A DNA stretch of 8,405 bases from an uncultured Cytophagaceae bacterium (GTDB lineage: Bacteria > Bacteroidota > Bacteroidia > Cytophagales > Spirosomataceae). Numbering within the stretch: position 1 is the first letter of the stretch; each line of letters opens with the position of its first letter. The stretch lies in assembly GCA_938008575.1 (NCBI GenBank), contig CALLKB010000185.1, positions 1 to 8,405 on the forward strand, in the 5' to 3' direction. Both the position numbers and the translations under genes were made by a program. This document shows positions 1 through 6,777 of this stretch, in pieces. The notes under the pieces were generated by a model. The model worked only from the letters and a program-made list of their open reading frames with translations. It was not told the DNA's origin and did no database searches.

Positions 1-431
1 TGTCTAAATACTTTAATGTATACAAGCGAAATGTAATTGGCCGCTTCTTTGTTCGAATGAAGACGGGCAAATTATACATTACGCCCATTTTTGTGATTGT
101 GGTTGTGATTGCGTTTACAGATATATTGTTCGCGGTAGATTCTATTCCTGCGATATTTTCGATTTCGAAAGATCCATACATTGTCTTCTTTAGCAATGTC
201 TTTGCTGTGATGGGACTGCGGTCTTTGTTTTTCTTTTTATCTAGCTTGATGGGCTTGTTCCGTTTCTTGCCGATGGGCTTGGGTGTGTTGCTCAGCTTCG
301 TCGGATTGAAGATGATTGGGCATCATTATTTGGAACAATGGGGTTTTGGAACCCTGGCTTCATTGGGTGTGATTCTGGGAATATTGTCCGTAAGCATCGG
401 ATTGAGCCTTTTATTTCCAGAGAAAAAATAA
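1..431 (+). CDS. TerC/Alx-family integral membrane protein, C-terminal part (5' end outside window)
   Basis: The reading frame is open from base 3, so the gene enters from the left. The ATG at 57 is internal, because the residues before it (SKYFNVYKRNVIGRFFVRMK) already match the family loop before a membrane helix. About 142 residues are visible. They show the TerC hallmark FTDILFAVDSIPAIFSIS, with acidic residues inside a hydrophobic helix, then SNVFAVMGLRSLFFFL, and two or three further hydrophobic helices ending FPEKK. TerC/Alx proteins are inner-membrane proteins linked to metal-ion export (Mn2+ for Alx and the Bacillus homologues) and to tellurite resistance. That role is family knowledge; the substrate here is not visible. 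The spacing of VDSIPAIF and GLRSL resembles the Alx branch more than short TerC forms. The gene ends in TAA and is followed by a candidate terminator. The family call is sure; the exact role is not. Confidence 0.93.
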   Translation, partial: SKYFNVYKRNVIGRFFVRMKTGKLYITPIFVIVVVIAFTDILFAVDSIPAIFSISKDPYIVFFSNVFAVMGLRSLFFFLSSLMGLFRFLPMGLGVLLSFVGLKMIGHHYLEQWGFGTLASLGVILGILSVSIGLSLLFPEKK

Positions 432-484
432 TCAGTTTTTTATCAGTTTTTTCTTAGGTGGTTTCCATCTTAAAACTGATTTTT
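431..484 (+). terminator. Candidate intrinsic terminator of the terC-like gene, with an 11-bp tandem repeat
   Basis: ATCAGTTTTTT occurs twice in tandem (431-441 and 442-452), the first copy overlapping the TAA stop. An inverted copy, AAAACTGAT, lies at 472-480. Bases 442-450 pair with 472-480 (9 bp), and inside them 456-461 pair with 465-470 (6 bp with one G-U) around a 3-nt loop. A T-run at 480-484 follows. The stem is A/T-rich, so termination strength is uncertain. Because either tandem copy can pair with the inverted one, two alternative hairpins are possible. It may also serve transcripts arriving from the minus strand. Confidence 0.5.
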
Positions 485-487
485 GCT

Positions 488-521
488 AACGCTGCCGGGG
501 TCTGAAGACCCCGGCAGCGTT
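488..521. repeat. Perfect GC-rich palindrome between convergent terC-like and araC-type genes
   Basis: AACGCTGCCGGGGTC (488-502) and its exact complement (507-521) form a 15-bp stem around a 4-nt TGAA loop. The right arm runs into the stop codon of the minus-strand araC-type gene (521-523). Neither side carries a good T-run directly after the stem, so it is not a textbook intrinsic terminator. It is far more GC-rich than its surroundings. It could act as a bidirectional transcription barrier or 3'-end RNA protector, or be one copy of a dispersed intergenic palindrome family. The hairpin is certain; the role is inferred. Confidence 0.7.
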
Positions 522-1408
522 TACCCCACCTCCCATTCTCGAACTAATTTCCGGTACTGCAAGGGTGTTTCGTTCATGTATTGCTTAAACTGCTTGTTGA
601 AGTGAGACAAATTGCCAAAGCCACTCTCAAAACAAATCTCAACCATCGTCTTATTGCTCGTGCGTAATAATTCACAGGCATGTTTGATTCGGAATTCCGT
701 CACCAAGGAAACAAAGGTTTTTTTAGTGACCTTTTTGAAATACCGACAAAATGCGGTTTCAGTCATATTAGCTAAGTGAGCCACCTCATCCAAATGTACC
801 TCTTGGGTATAGTTAGCAATCACATAGGCATAAATTCGATTAATGCGATCAAGGTCCGTACTCGATAATTGATAGGAAATTTCATTTGTATCAATCGGTT
901 GCGAATCTGCTCCTGAATTAGCGATCAGCTGCAAAATGTTCAACAGGGACATCAAGCGTGCAAATGGATTTAACTCCTTCAGCGCAAGCATTTCTCTAAC
1001 CACACGATCTTGCGTAGGTCCTTGAATCGAGAAACCTCCACGCGATTTGTCTAATAATTGTTTGATCGTCCTACATTCTGGCTTATTAAAAAAATCCGGC
1101 CCTAGAAAATCCGCTGTAAAGTGAATAACCAAAGCCTGCGCTTGTTGGGAATCTTCCGATTCGACAAGCCAGTCTTGTCGGTGATTTTGCCAACAATGCG
1201 GTAGGTTTGATCCTAAAAGCACTAAATCCCCTCGATGGAAGTCGGCAATGTGATTGCCCACAAAACGTTTGCCCTCGCCTGCAATTATCAAGGTCAGTTC
1301 AAAGGCGGGATGGTAATGATAGGGTGCATCAAATCGATTTTGAATGACTTCTTTGATTTGAAACGAGGAATTTTCTTGGGAATCTAAATGCTCTAGGCTT
1401 GCTTTCAT
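521..1408 (-). CDS. AraC-family transcriptional regulator with N-terminal cupin sensor domain
   Basis: I start the gene at the ATG at 1408 (295 aa). An in-frame TTG four codons upstream (1420) would add only MSAK and has no ribosome-site support. The N-terminal half is a cupin: H31-x-H33, E37, and later H71 with N75, matching both cupin motifs, so the sensor pocket can probably bind metal. The C-terminal ~100 residues hold two helix-turn-helix units. The first is around 204-226 (VHLDEVAHLANMTETAFCRY). The second is around 254-286, with the AraC signature ICFESGFGNLSHFNKQFK and a terminal TPLQYR. Such proteins bind DNA as dimers and respond to a small molecule, often a sugar or aromatic. The gene is divergent from the PhyH-like oxygenase gene and shares a 115-bp region with an inverted repeat, so that oxygenase and its own gene are the likeliest targets. 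The effector is unknown. Confidence 0.93.
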   Translation of the reverse strand: MKASLEHLDSQENSSFQIKEVIQNRFDAPYHYHPAFELTLIIAGEGKRFVGNHIADFHRGDLVLLGSNLPHCWQNHRQDWLVESEDSQQAQALVIHFTADFLGPDFFNKPECRTIKQLLDKSRGGFSIQGPTQDRVVREMLALKELNPFARLMSLLNILQLIANSGADSQPIDTNEISYQLSSTDLDRINRIYAYVIANYTQEVHLDEVAHLANMTETAFCRYFKKVTKKTFVSLVTEFRIKHACELLRTSNKTMVEICFESGFGNLSHFNKQFKQYMNETPLQYRKLVREWEVG

Positions 1409-1479
1409 TTTAGCTGACAAATAAGTCGGGAAATCGTTATTAGGTAAAATTGCATTATTTTTTGCAAATATTGATGCGT

Positions 1480-1514
1480 TTTGTGCCAGCTATTTTTGAG
1501 AATTTTGGCACAAA
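1480..1514. promoter_or_regulatory. Inverted-repeat candidate operator in the araC-type/oxygenase divergent region
   Basis: TTTGTGCCA (1480-1488) and TGGCACAAA (1506-1514) are perfect 9-bp inverted arms separated by 17 bp, about 26 bp centre to centre. The right arm ends 9 bp before the oxygenase start codon. The spacer contains the best promoter element of the region. This fits a dimer-binding operator. The nearest candidate binder is the divergent AraC-type protein, although AraC proteins often use direct repeats, so another regulator or an RNA hairpin remains possible. Confidence 0.5.
1491..1498 (+). promoter_or_regulatory. Candidate Bacteroidota -7 element for the oxygenase gene
   Basis: TATTTTTG matches the Bacteroidota sigma-ABfr -7 consensus TAnnTTTG exactly. 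A weak -33-like ATTG lies at 1470-1473, 17 bp upstream. That spacing is slightly short and the match imperfect, so the -7 call rests mainly on the exact octamer and its place between the two operator arms. The start of transcription would lie near 1505, giving a leader of about 20 nt. I could not find an equally good promoter for the minus-strand regulator in the remaining bases 1409-1490; AATATTTG at 1472-1465 (minus strand) is one mismatch away. Confidence 0.4.
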
Positions 1515-1523
1515 TCTATACCC

Positions 1524-2315
1524 ATGTTGAACACAAATTATCCTATTCAAGCCCAACAAGTTGCTGATTTTCAGCGCGACGGTCATGTTTATTTGCCAGA
1601 ACTTATTTCTCCCGAAGCTTTAAAACCCTATCGGGATTCCATCGTTCAATGGGCAGATGATTTTCGGAAAAAACAGAAACCTATGTCGGAGCGAGACACC
1701 TATGGCAAGGCATTTTTGCAAATGATGAATCTATGGGAAGAGGATCCTAACATCAAAGAATTTGTATTTGCAAAGCGTTTTGGCCAGGTTGCTGCGGATT
1801 TATTAGGGGTGGAAAAAGTCCGACTTTATCACGACCAAGCCTTATTTAAAGAAGCGGGGGGTGGGCATACGCCTTGGCATCAGGATCAATATTATTGGCC
1901 CTTGAGTAATGCGAAAACGGTTACGATGTGGATGCCTTTAGTCGATATCACAGAAGAAATGGGCATGCTAACTTTTGCCTCAGGAACACAACATGTGAAA
2001 TTACCGCCGATGCCCATTTCGGATAAATCGGAAGAAACGATTGCTTCATTTGTTCGGGATCAAGGATTTCCCATCAAAGCGCAGAAAACCATGCAAGCGG
2101 GGGATGCGACATTTCACATGGGATGGACTTTGCATGCCGCACCAGGTAATCATTCAGAAACGATGCGCGAGGTGATGACGATTATCTTTATGGATGCTGA
2201 TATTGAAGTGGCTGAGCCACAAAATGAAAACCAAGAGGCCGACCGTAAACGCTGGTTGGCTAGTAAGCCAGCAGGCACCCGAGCAGACTCTTGGTTAAAT
2301 CCGATTATAAATTAG
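1524..2315 (+). CDS. Phytanoyl-CoA dioxygenase (PhyH) family Fe(II)/2-oxoglutarate oxygenase
   Basis: This 263-aa soluble protein is the usual length for bacterial PhyH-family enzymes. The jelly-roll metal site is intact: H119 and D121 in TPWHQDQYYW, and distal H204 in WTLHAAPGN. R215 lies 11 residues after H204, where family members bind the 2-oxoglutarate carboxylate. SGTQHVKLPP and the GDATFH strand are also typical. The family hydroxylates unactivated carbons using O2 and 2-oxoglutarate, releasing succinate and CO2. Bacterial members act on varied small molecules, and the substrate here is not predictable. There is no signal peptide, so it is cytoplasmic. It is divergent from the AraC-type regulator and probably regulated by it through the inverted repeat just upstream. 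Its last 11 bases overlap the end of the small minus-strand gene. I see no Shine-Dalgarno sequence, which is normal for this phylum. Confidence 0.93.
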   Translation: MLNTNYPIQAQQVADFQRDGHVYLPELISPEALKPYRDSIVQWADDFRKKQKPMSERDTYGKAFLQMMNLWEEDPNIKEFVFAKRFGQVAADLLGVEKVRLYHDQALFKEAGGGHTPWHQDQYYWPLSNAKTVTMWMPLVDITEEMGMLTFASGTQHVKLPPMPISDKSEETIASFVRDQGFPIKAQKTMQAGDATFHMGWTLHAAPGNHSETMREVMTIIFMDADIEVAEPQNENQEADRKRWLASKPAGTRADSWLNPIIN

Positions 2316-2484
2316 GGCAATCGCACTTTTTGGGTCTCTTTTTGAATAGTCCCCAAAGAAAGCCTTTTTTCTTCTTGTAGACCTTTGGTTTAGAATAGCT
2401 AAACACGGTCACATGCGCGGATGCCTGATAAATAGGCCCAGCGAAAAACAAGCCAAGAAATACTAAAATGACGATTTTACGCAT
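2305..2484 (-). CDS. Small basic secreted peptide (59 aa), unrecognised
   Basis: This short gene fills the otherwise empty gap between the oxygenase and hydrolase genes. It begins with ATG one base after the hydrolase stop (TAA-C-ATG), so the two are almost certainly co-transcribed and translationally coupled. The product starts MRKIVILVFLGLFFAGPIYQ, a clear signal peptide with a short positive N-terminus and a hydrophobic core, and ASA at 21-23 suggests signal-peptidase I cleavage. The mature part would be 36 residues with 11 Lys/Arg (10 K, 1 R) and a single Asp: a KKKK run at 37-40, then GFLWGLFKKRPKK and a C-terminal CDCP motif (C54, C56). I do not recognise a named family, but the layout resembles short exported proteins of Bacteroidota whose function is unknown. 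The 3' end overlaps the convergent oxygenase gene by 11 bp. The reading frame, signal peptide and coupling together make a real gene likely. Confidence 0.72.
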   Translation of the reverse strand: MRKIVILVFLGLFFAGPIYQASAHVTVFSYSKPKVYKKKKGFLWGLFKKRPKKCDCPNL

Positions 2485-2485
2485 G

Positions 2486-3319
2486 TTATTTTAAACGGGC
2501 TTTGAAGTAATTTATTGCCATGTTCCAGGCTTCTTCAGTAGCAGCTTTGTCAAAGGCAGGATTCGATGGATTGGCAAAAGCATGTTCCGCATCGAAAGAT
2601 TTCACTTGAATTCCTTTGCCTGCTAACTTCATGTTGGCCTCAAATTCTGCTACGATGGCTGGAGAAATGAATTTTTCCCGACCAGCAAACAAGCCTAATA
2701 CATCCGTATTCAAGGTTTTCAGTTGCTCCACATCTTTCACCGGCATTCCATAATACATGACACAAGCAGCCGCTTGCGGACCTGCTAAAATAGAGGCTTT
2801 TAATGAAAGGCCTCCGCCAAAACACCAACCTACTGTAGCAATTTTCGCTTGTGGACCTGCATAGGCAATCGCACCTTTGATGATATTTTCTAAACGCAAA
2901 GGATTTGCTCCTCCCATATATTTGCCTGCCTCTTCACGAGTCGTGGCAATTTTGCCATCGTACATATCGATTGCAAGCACATTGACATTGCCTAACGTTG
3001 TGTAAAAATGCTCTGCCTCACGCTTAATGTGGTCATTTAATCCCCACCATTCTTGAAAAACGAATAAGGTATAATTGGTCGGCTTTGCTGCTTTGATAAA
3101 AAAGGCGTTCGCTTGTTGGCCATCTGGCGTTGCAAACGTAATCATCTCACCACCTGCTTGGCTAATGTGATGATAGGGCTTCGGTAATTTATGAGAGCGC
3201 TGAAAGGCTTTGTTCGATGCCATTAACTGCATTTCGTCTTTCGTTACGAAACAGCAGGATTGGCCAAAAGCATAAACACTTACAAAAATGAGCGCAATTG
3301 TAGTGACTAGTTTGTTCAT
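2486..3319 (-). CDS. Secreted dienelactone hydrolase family protein
   Basis: The 277-aa product starts with a signal peptide (MNKLVTTIALIFVSVYAFGQ) and should be periplasmic. Two Cys follow directly (C22, C23), but the preceding residues do not form a proper lipobox. The alpha/beta-hydrolase part spans about 58-277. It has E90 in FQEWWGLN, the nucleophile elbow GWCFGGG with C166, and H246 in DAEHAFANP, as in dienelactone hydrolases, which cleave lactone or ester bonds with a Cys-His-Asp triad. The position usually held by the triad Asp (GxDxFV-type loop) reads GREKFISP here, so E215 stands in for Asp. Activity and substrate are therefore uncertain. Residues 24-57 form a family-specific leader before the fold. 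It is the first gene of a pair with the 59-aa peptide gene and is divergent from the ThuA-propeller gene. Mature exported members of this group occur widely in Bacteroidota. Confidence 0.9.
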   Translation of the reverse strand: MNKLVTTIALIFVSVYAFGQSCCFVTKDEMQLMASNKAFQRSHKLPKPYHHISQAGGEMITFATPDGQQANAFFIKAAKPTNYTLFVFQEWWGLNDHIKREAEHFYTTLGNVNVLAIDMYDGKIATTREEAGKYMGGANPLRLENIIKGAIAYAGPQAKIATVGWCFGGGLSLKASILAGPQAAACVMYYGMPVKDVEQLKTLNTDVLGLFAGREKFISPAIVAEFEANMKLAGKGIQVKSFDAEHAFANPSNPAFDKAATEEAWNMAINYFKARLK

Positions 3320-3399
3320 GGTAGAAATATTTGAGGAAATTTATGAATAAAATTGGCATTTAAGCTATCTTGCAATACCTATTGTTAAAATTATCAACT
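3320..3399. promoter_or_regulatory. Divergent promoter region, hydrolase/peptide pair versus ThuA-propeller gene
   Basis: These 80 bp must carry promoters for both directions because the two flanking start codons face away from each other. The stretch is A/T-rich. Towards plus, TACCTATTG near 3376 with TTGG 19 bp upstream (3353-3356) only loosely resembles the Bacteroidota -7/-33 pair. Towards minus, TAAATTTC (3343-3336) is one mismatch from TAnnTTTG and lacks a clear -33 partner. No convincing inverted repeat or Shine-Dalgarno sequence was seen. The assignment rests on gene orientation more than on motifs. Confidence 0.45.
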
Positions 3400-6300
3400 A
3401 TGAAAAAGAATTTGTTCGGTTTAGGCCGACTGGTGTTTGCTGTTATTCTTAGCATCACTACCCTCTCAATCGCTTTTGCACAAGAAGCAAACCCTTTAAA
3501 AGGCCAAAAGGTTTTGGTCTTTTCACTAACGAAAGGTTTTCGACACAGTTCTATCAAGCCTGGTCAAATCGCCTTATTTAAAATGGCCAAAGAAAAAGGC
3601 TTTTCGGTTGATACAACTGAAAATCCAGCCATGTTCACTGAAAAGAACTTGAAAAATTACCGGGTTGTCGTTTTCATGAGCACAACAGGAAATGTGTTAA
3701 ATGAACAACAACAAAACGCTTTCGAACGCTATATTCAAGCAGGTGGCGCCTATTTTGGTGTACATGCTGCGACGGATACGGAATATGATTGGCCTTGGTA
3801 TACTAAATTAGCCGGCGGACAATTCGCTTCACATCCAGGTCGTCCGAACGTTCAAAAGGGTACTTTCACTGCAGTAGATAAGTCACATATCTCTACGGCT
3901 CACATGCCTACGACCTTTGATCGTACGGATGAATTCTACGATTTCAAAAACTTCAACAAGGACGTTAAGGTCTTAATTACCTTAGATGAAAAGTCTTATA
4001 AAGATGGTAAAATGGGGGATTATCATCCAATGGCCTGGTATCATGAGTTTGATGGCGGTCGGGCATTTTATACCAACTGGGGTCATACGCATGAGACATT
4101 TGATGAGCCTTTAGTCTTGCAACATATTTGGGGAGGACTTCAGTGGGCAGCTTCAGGACCTGCGATTAATTTCAACAAGCCATTGCGTACAGGACCACTT
4201 CCTGAAGATAACCGTTTTACCAAAACGATTTTAGACAAAAACTTAGATGAGCCTACCGAATTGGCTTTGACAGACGGAGGAAAAATATTCTTTGCTGAGC
4301 GTAAAGGTAAATTAAAGATGTTTGACCCTAAGAAAGGAAAAACGAAAATCGTTGCGGATTTAAACGTGTTCTCGAAATTTGAATATGGTTTAATGGGGGT
4401 GAATGTAGACCCCAATTACAATAAAAACCACTGGGTTTACTTATACTATTCTCCTCAAACAGGGCAGGCAGATACAGCGCAACATCTTTCGCGTTTTGTA
4501 TACGACGACTTGAAGGATACCTTAGTAATGGATAGTGAAAAAGTGCTTTTACGTGTTCCCGTAAAACGTGACGGATGTTGCCACACAGGCGGTTCAATCG
4601 CTTGGGATAAAACAGGTAACCTATATTTATCTACAGGAGATGACACGAATCCATTTGATTCAAACGGCTATGGTCCTATGGATAATCGCGACAAGCGTGC
4701 TGGTTGGGACGCACGTGCAACCTCATCAAATACGAATGATTTGAGAGGAAAAATTTTGCGTATTAAGCCAACAGATGATGGAAAATATACGATTCCAGAA
4801 GGCAACTTGTTTCCCAAAGGATTGTATCATACGAAGCCAGAAATTTATGTGATGGGTAACCGTAATCCATATCGGATTGCAGTAGATCAACGCAACGGAT
4901 TTTTGTATTGGGGTGAGGTAGGTCCAGATGCTGGTGACGACTCACCTAAATATGGATCTAAAGGACATGATGAAGTAAACCAAGCACGTGAGGCAGGGTA
5001 TTTCGGTTGGCCTTTATTCGTGGCGGATAACCGTCCGTACAACCAACGTGATTTTGCGAAAGACAGTACTTGGGCTAAATTCAATCCCAAAGCTCCGGTG
5101 AACGATTCTCCGCACAACACAGGTTTAGCGCATTTGCCAAATGCACAAAAGGCATTCATTTATTATCCTTACGGAGAATCACCTGAATTCCCAGTGATGG
5201 GTAAAGGCTCTCGTAATGCGATGGCAGGTGGTGTTTATTATAGCGCTGACTATCCAAAGGATTCGAAAGTTAAATTGCCAAACTACTACGATGGCAAGTT
5301 ATTCGCATATGATTGGGCACGTGATATGGTTTACACTGTGAGCATGAAAGCGAATGGGGATTATTTGAGCATGGAGCGTTTCTTGCCAGGAACAACCTTC
5401 TCACATCCAATGGATTTCACATTCTCGAAAGATGGTGCAATTTATGGTTTGGAATATGGTCCAAACTGGTTCGCTCAAAACGAAGAGGCTGTGTTGTTCA
5501 AATTGGAATACAATGCAGGCAATCGTACCCCTAAAGTTGTAGCATCTGCTAGTAAAAAAGAAGGTGCAGCTCCTATGCAAGTGAAATTCTCATCAGAAGG
5601 AACGCTTGATTTTGATAAAGATCCGATCACGTATCAGTGGAATTTCGGTAATGGCCAAACAAGTTCTGCCGCAAATCCTTCTTATACCTATACCAAAGCA
5701 GGTGTTTACAATGTAGTCTTGAAAGTAAAAGACAACAAAGGAAATTCAAATACTGCTTCGCTACGTATTAAAGTAGGGAATGATGTGCCGAAAGTGGATG
5801 TTCAAATCGAAGGAAATAAGACTTTCTATTGGAATGACAAATCGGTGAAATACCAAGTATCCGTTGATGATAAAGAAGATGGTTCTTTGTCAACAAGTAA
5901 AATTGCGGAAGAAGATGTTGTGTTAAATATCAACTATTTGGAAGGCTATGACAAAACGATCATTGAGCAAGGTCATAAGAGCAATACGACATTCTCGAAT
6001 GGAAAGCGTTTAATTGATTTGTCGGATTGTAAGACATGCCATGCCTTGGATAAGAAATCGATTGGACCTGCTTACAATGAAATCGCGAAGAAATACCGTG
6101 CGAGTTCACAGAACATTGATGAGCTTTCGAAGAAAGTCATTAGTGGCGGAGGCGGTGTTTGGGGCGAGCAAGTGATGGCTGCCCACCCTCAAGTTTCTAA
6201 AGCTGATGCGCGTGAAATGGTTATTTATATCTTAGGTCTTTCGGATAAGAAGAAAGCTTCCCAACCAGTTAAAGGGGCCTATGTGACATCCGATAAGGGT

Positions 6301-6768
6301 AAGCCAGGAACGTTTATTTTCTCTGCATCATACACGGATAAAGGAAATGGTAAAATGGCTCCTGCAACAGGACAAAAAGTGGTAACCTTGCGCGATGCCA
6401 AAGTCGCGGCAAGCTCTTGTGATGGCAATGCCAAAACAATGAAAACGAAAGTAGATGGAATGGGTGAGATCGTGGTTGCCGTAGGTGATCAAGGTTATAC
6501 TTCGTTCAATCAAATCGATTTGACAGGGATTAAAAATATCAAAGTGACGGCTTTTGTTTTACCGGGTCAAACGGCTGGTGGTAAACTTGAGTTGCACTTA
6601 GGTAGTCCAACAGGTAAACTTGCGGGTAGCATTGATATTCAAAAAGCAGGTCAAACAGCGATGCCGGTTGAGGTTACAGGCGTGAATGATTTGTACTTTG
6701 TGTTTGTGAACCCAGGTGCAGGCGAGAAACCGCTATATGCTTTGAAGGAGTTCTTCTTTGAGAACTAA
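3400..6768 (+). CDS. Secreted ThuA - sugar dehydrogenase-like propeller - PKD - cytochrome c - CBM6-like fusion protein
   Basis: I choose the ATG at 3400 (1122 aa), because it gives a clean signal peptide (MKKNLF...TLSIAFAQ, cut near 28); an upstream in-frame TTG at 3370 would add ten residues before it. Domains in order: ThuA, about 35-255 (KGFRHSSI, YFGVHAATDT, FASHPGR, WYHEFDGGRAFYTNWGHT); a GSDH/PQQ-type six-bladed propeller, about 268-705 (CCHTGGSIAWD, STGDDTNPF, DLRGKILRI, NRNPYRIAVD, WGEVGPDAG); PKD, about 711-792 (YQWNFGNGQ, AGVYNVVLKVKD); a class I cytochrome c, about 865-948, with haem motif C877-KT-C880-H881 and likely axial M926 in WGEQVMAAHP; and a C-terminal CBM6-like jelly roll, about 957-1122 (FNQIDLTGIKNI, DLYFVFVNPG). 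It probably oxidises a sugar-like substrate in the periplasm or at the cell surface and passes electrons through the haem. ThuA relatives have been tied to disaccharide oxidation. The substrate and the use of PQQ are inferred. No domain looks truncated. Confidence 0.93.
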   Translation: MKKNLFGLGRLVFAVILSITTLSIAFAQEANPLKGQKVLVFSLTKGFRHSSIKPGQIALFKMAKEKGFSVDTTENPAMFTEKNLKNYRVVVFMSTTGNVLNEQQQNAFERYIQAGGAYFGVHAATDTEYDWPWYTKLAGGQFASHPGRPNVQKGTFTAVDKSHISTAHMPTTFDRTDEFYDFKNFNKDVKVLITLDEKSYKDGKMGDYHPMAWYHEFDGGRAFYTNWGHTHETFDEPLVLQHIWGGLQWAASGPAINFNKPLRTGPLPEDNRFTKTILDKNLDEPTELALTDGGKIFFAERKGKLKMFDPKKGKTKIVADLNVFSKFEYGLMGVNVDPNYNKNHWVYLYYSPQTGQADTAQHLSRFVYDDLKDTLVMDSEKVLLRVPVKRDGCCHTGGSIAWDKTGNLYLSTGDDTNPFDSNGYGPMDNRDKRAGWDARATSSNTNDLRGKILRIKPTDDGKYTIPEGNLFPKGLYHTKPEIYVMGNRNPYRIAVDQRNGFLYWGEVGPDAGDDSPKYGSKGHDEVNQAREAGYFGWPLFVADNRPYNQRDFAKDSTWAKFNPKAPVNDSPHNTGLAHLPNAQKAFIYYPYGESPEFPVMGKGSRNAMAGGVYYSADYPKDSKVKLPNYYDGKLFAYDWARDMVYTVSMKANGDYLSMERFLPGTTFSHPMDFTFSKDGAIYGLEYGPNWFAQNEEAVLFKLEYNAGNRTPKVVASASKKEGAAPMQVKFSSEGTLDFDKDPITYQWNFGNGQTSSAANPSYTYTKAGVYNVVLKVKDNKGNSNTASLRIKVGNDVPKVDVQIEGNKTFYWNDKSVKYQVSVDDKEDGSLSTSKIAEEDVVLNINYLEGYDKTIIEQGHKSNTTFSNGKRLIDLSDCKTCHALDKKSIGPAYNEIAKKYRASSQNIDELSKKVISGGGGVWGEQVMAAHPQVSKADAREMVIYILGLSDKKKASQPVKGAYVTSDKGKPGTFIFSASYTDKGNGKMAPATGQKVVTLRDAKVAASSCDGNAKTMKTKVDGMGEIVVAVGDQGYTSFNQIDLTGIKNIKVTAFVLPGQTAGGKLELHLGSPTGKLAGSIDIQKAGQTAMPVEVTGVNDLYFVFVNPGAGEKPLYALKEFFFEN

Positions 6769-6777
6769 TTTTAATCG

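Noticed and set aside
1409..1420. Upstream TTG start for the AraC-type gene, adding MSAK.
   Set aside because: An ATG four codons later is a better start and nothing in the sequence favours the TTG.
1461..1468. TTTGCAAA palindrome in the regulator/oxygenase intergenic region as a second operator.
   Set aside because: An 8-bp A/T-rich palindrome is expected by chance at this composition, and no second copy with regular spacing is present.
2329..2370. Possible terminator for the oxygenase gene: TTTGGG (2329-2334) with CCCAAA (2352-2357) and a later T-run.
   Set aside because: The stem is only 6 bp with a 17-nt loop, and the T-run begins several bases after the stem. The T/A-rich bases are explained by the Lys-rich codons of the small minus-strand gene.
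3370..3399. Upstream TTG start for the ThuA-propeller gene.
   Set aside because: It would place ten residues in front of an otherwise standard signal peptide; the ATG at 3400 gives a normal export signal.
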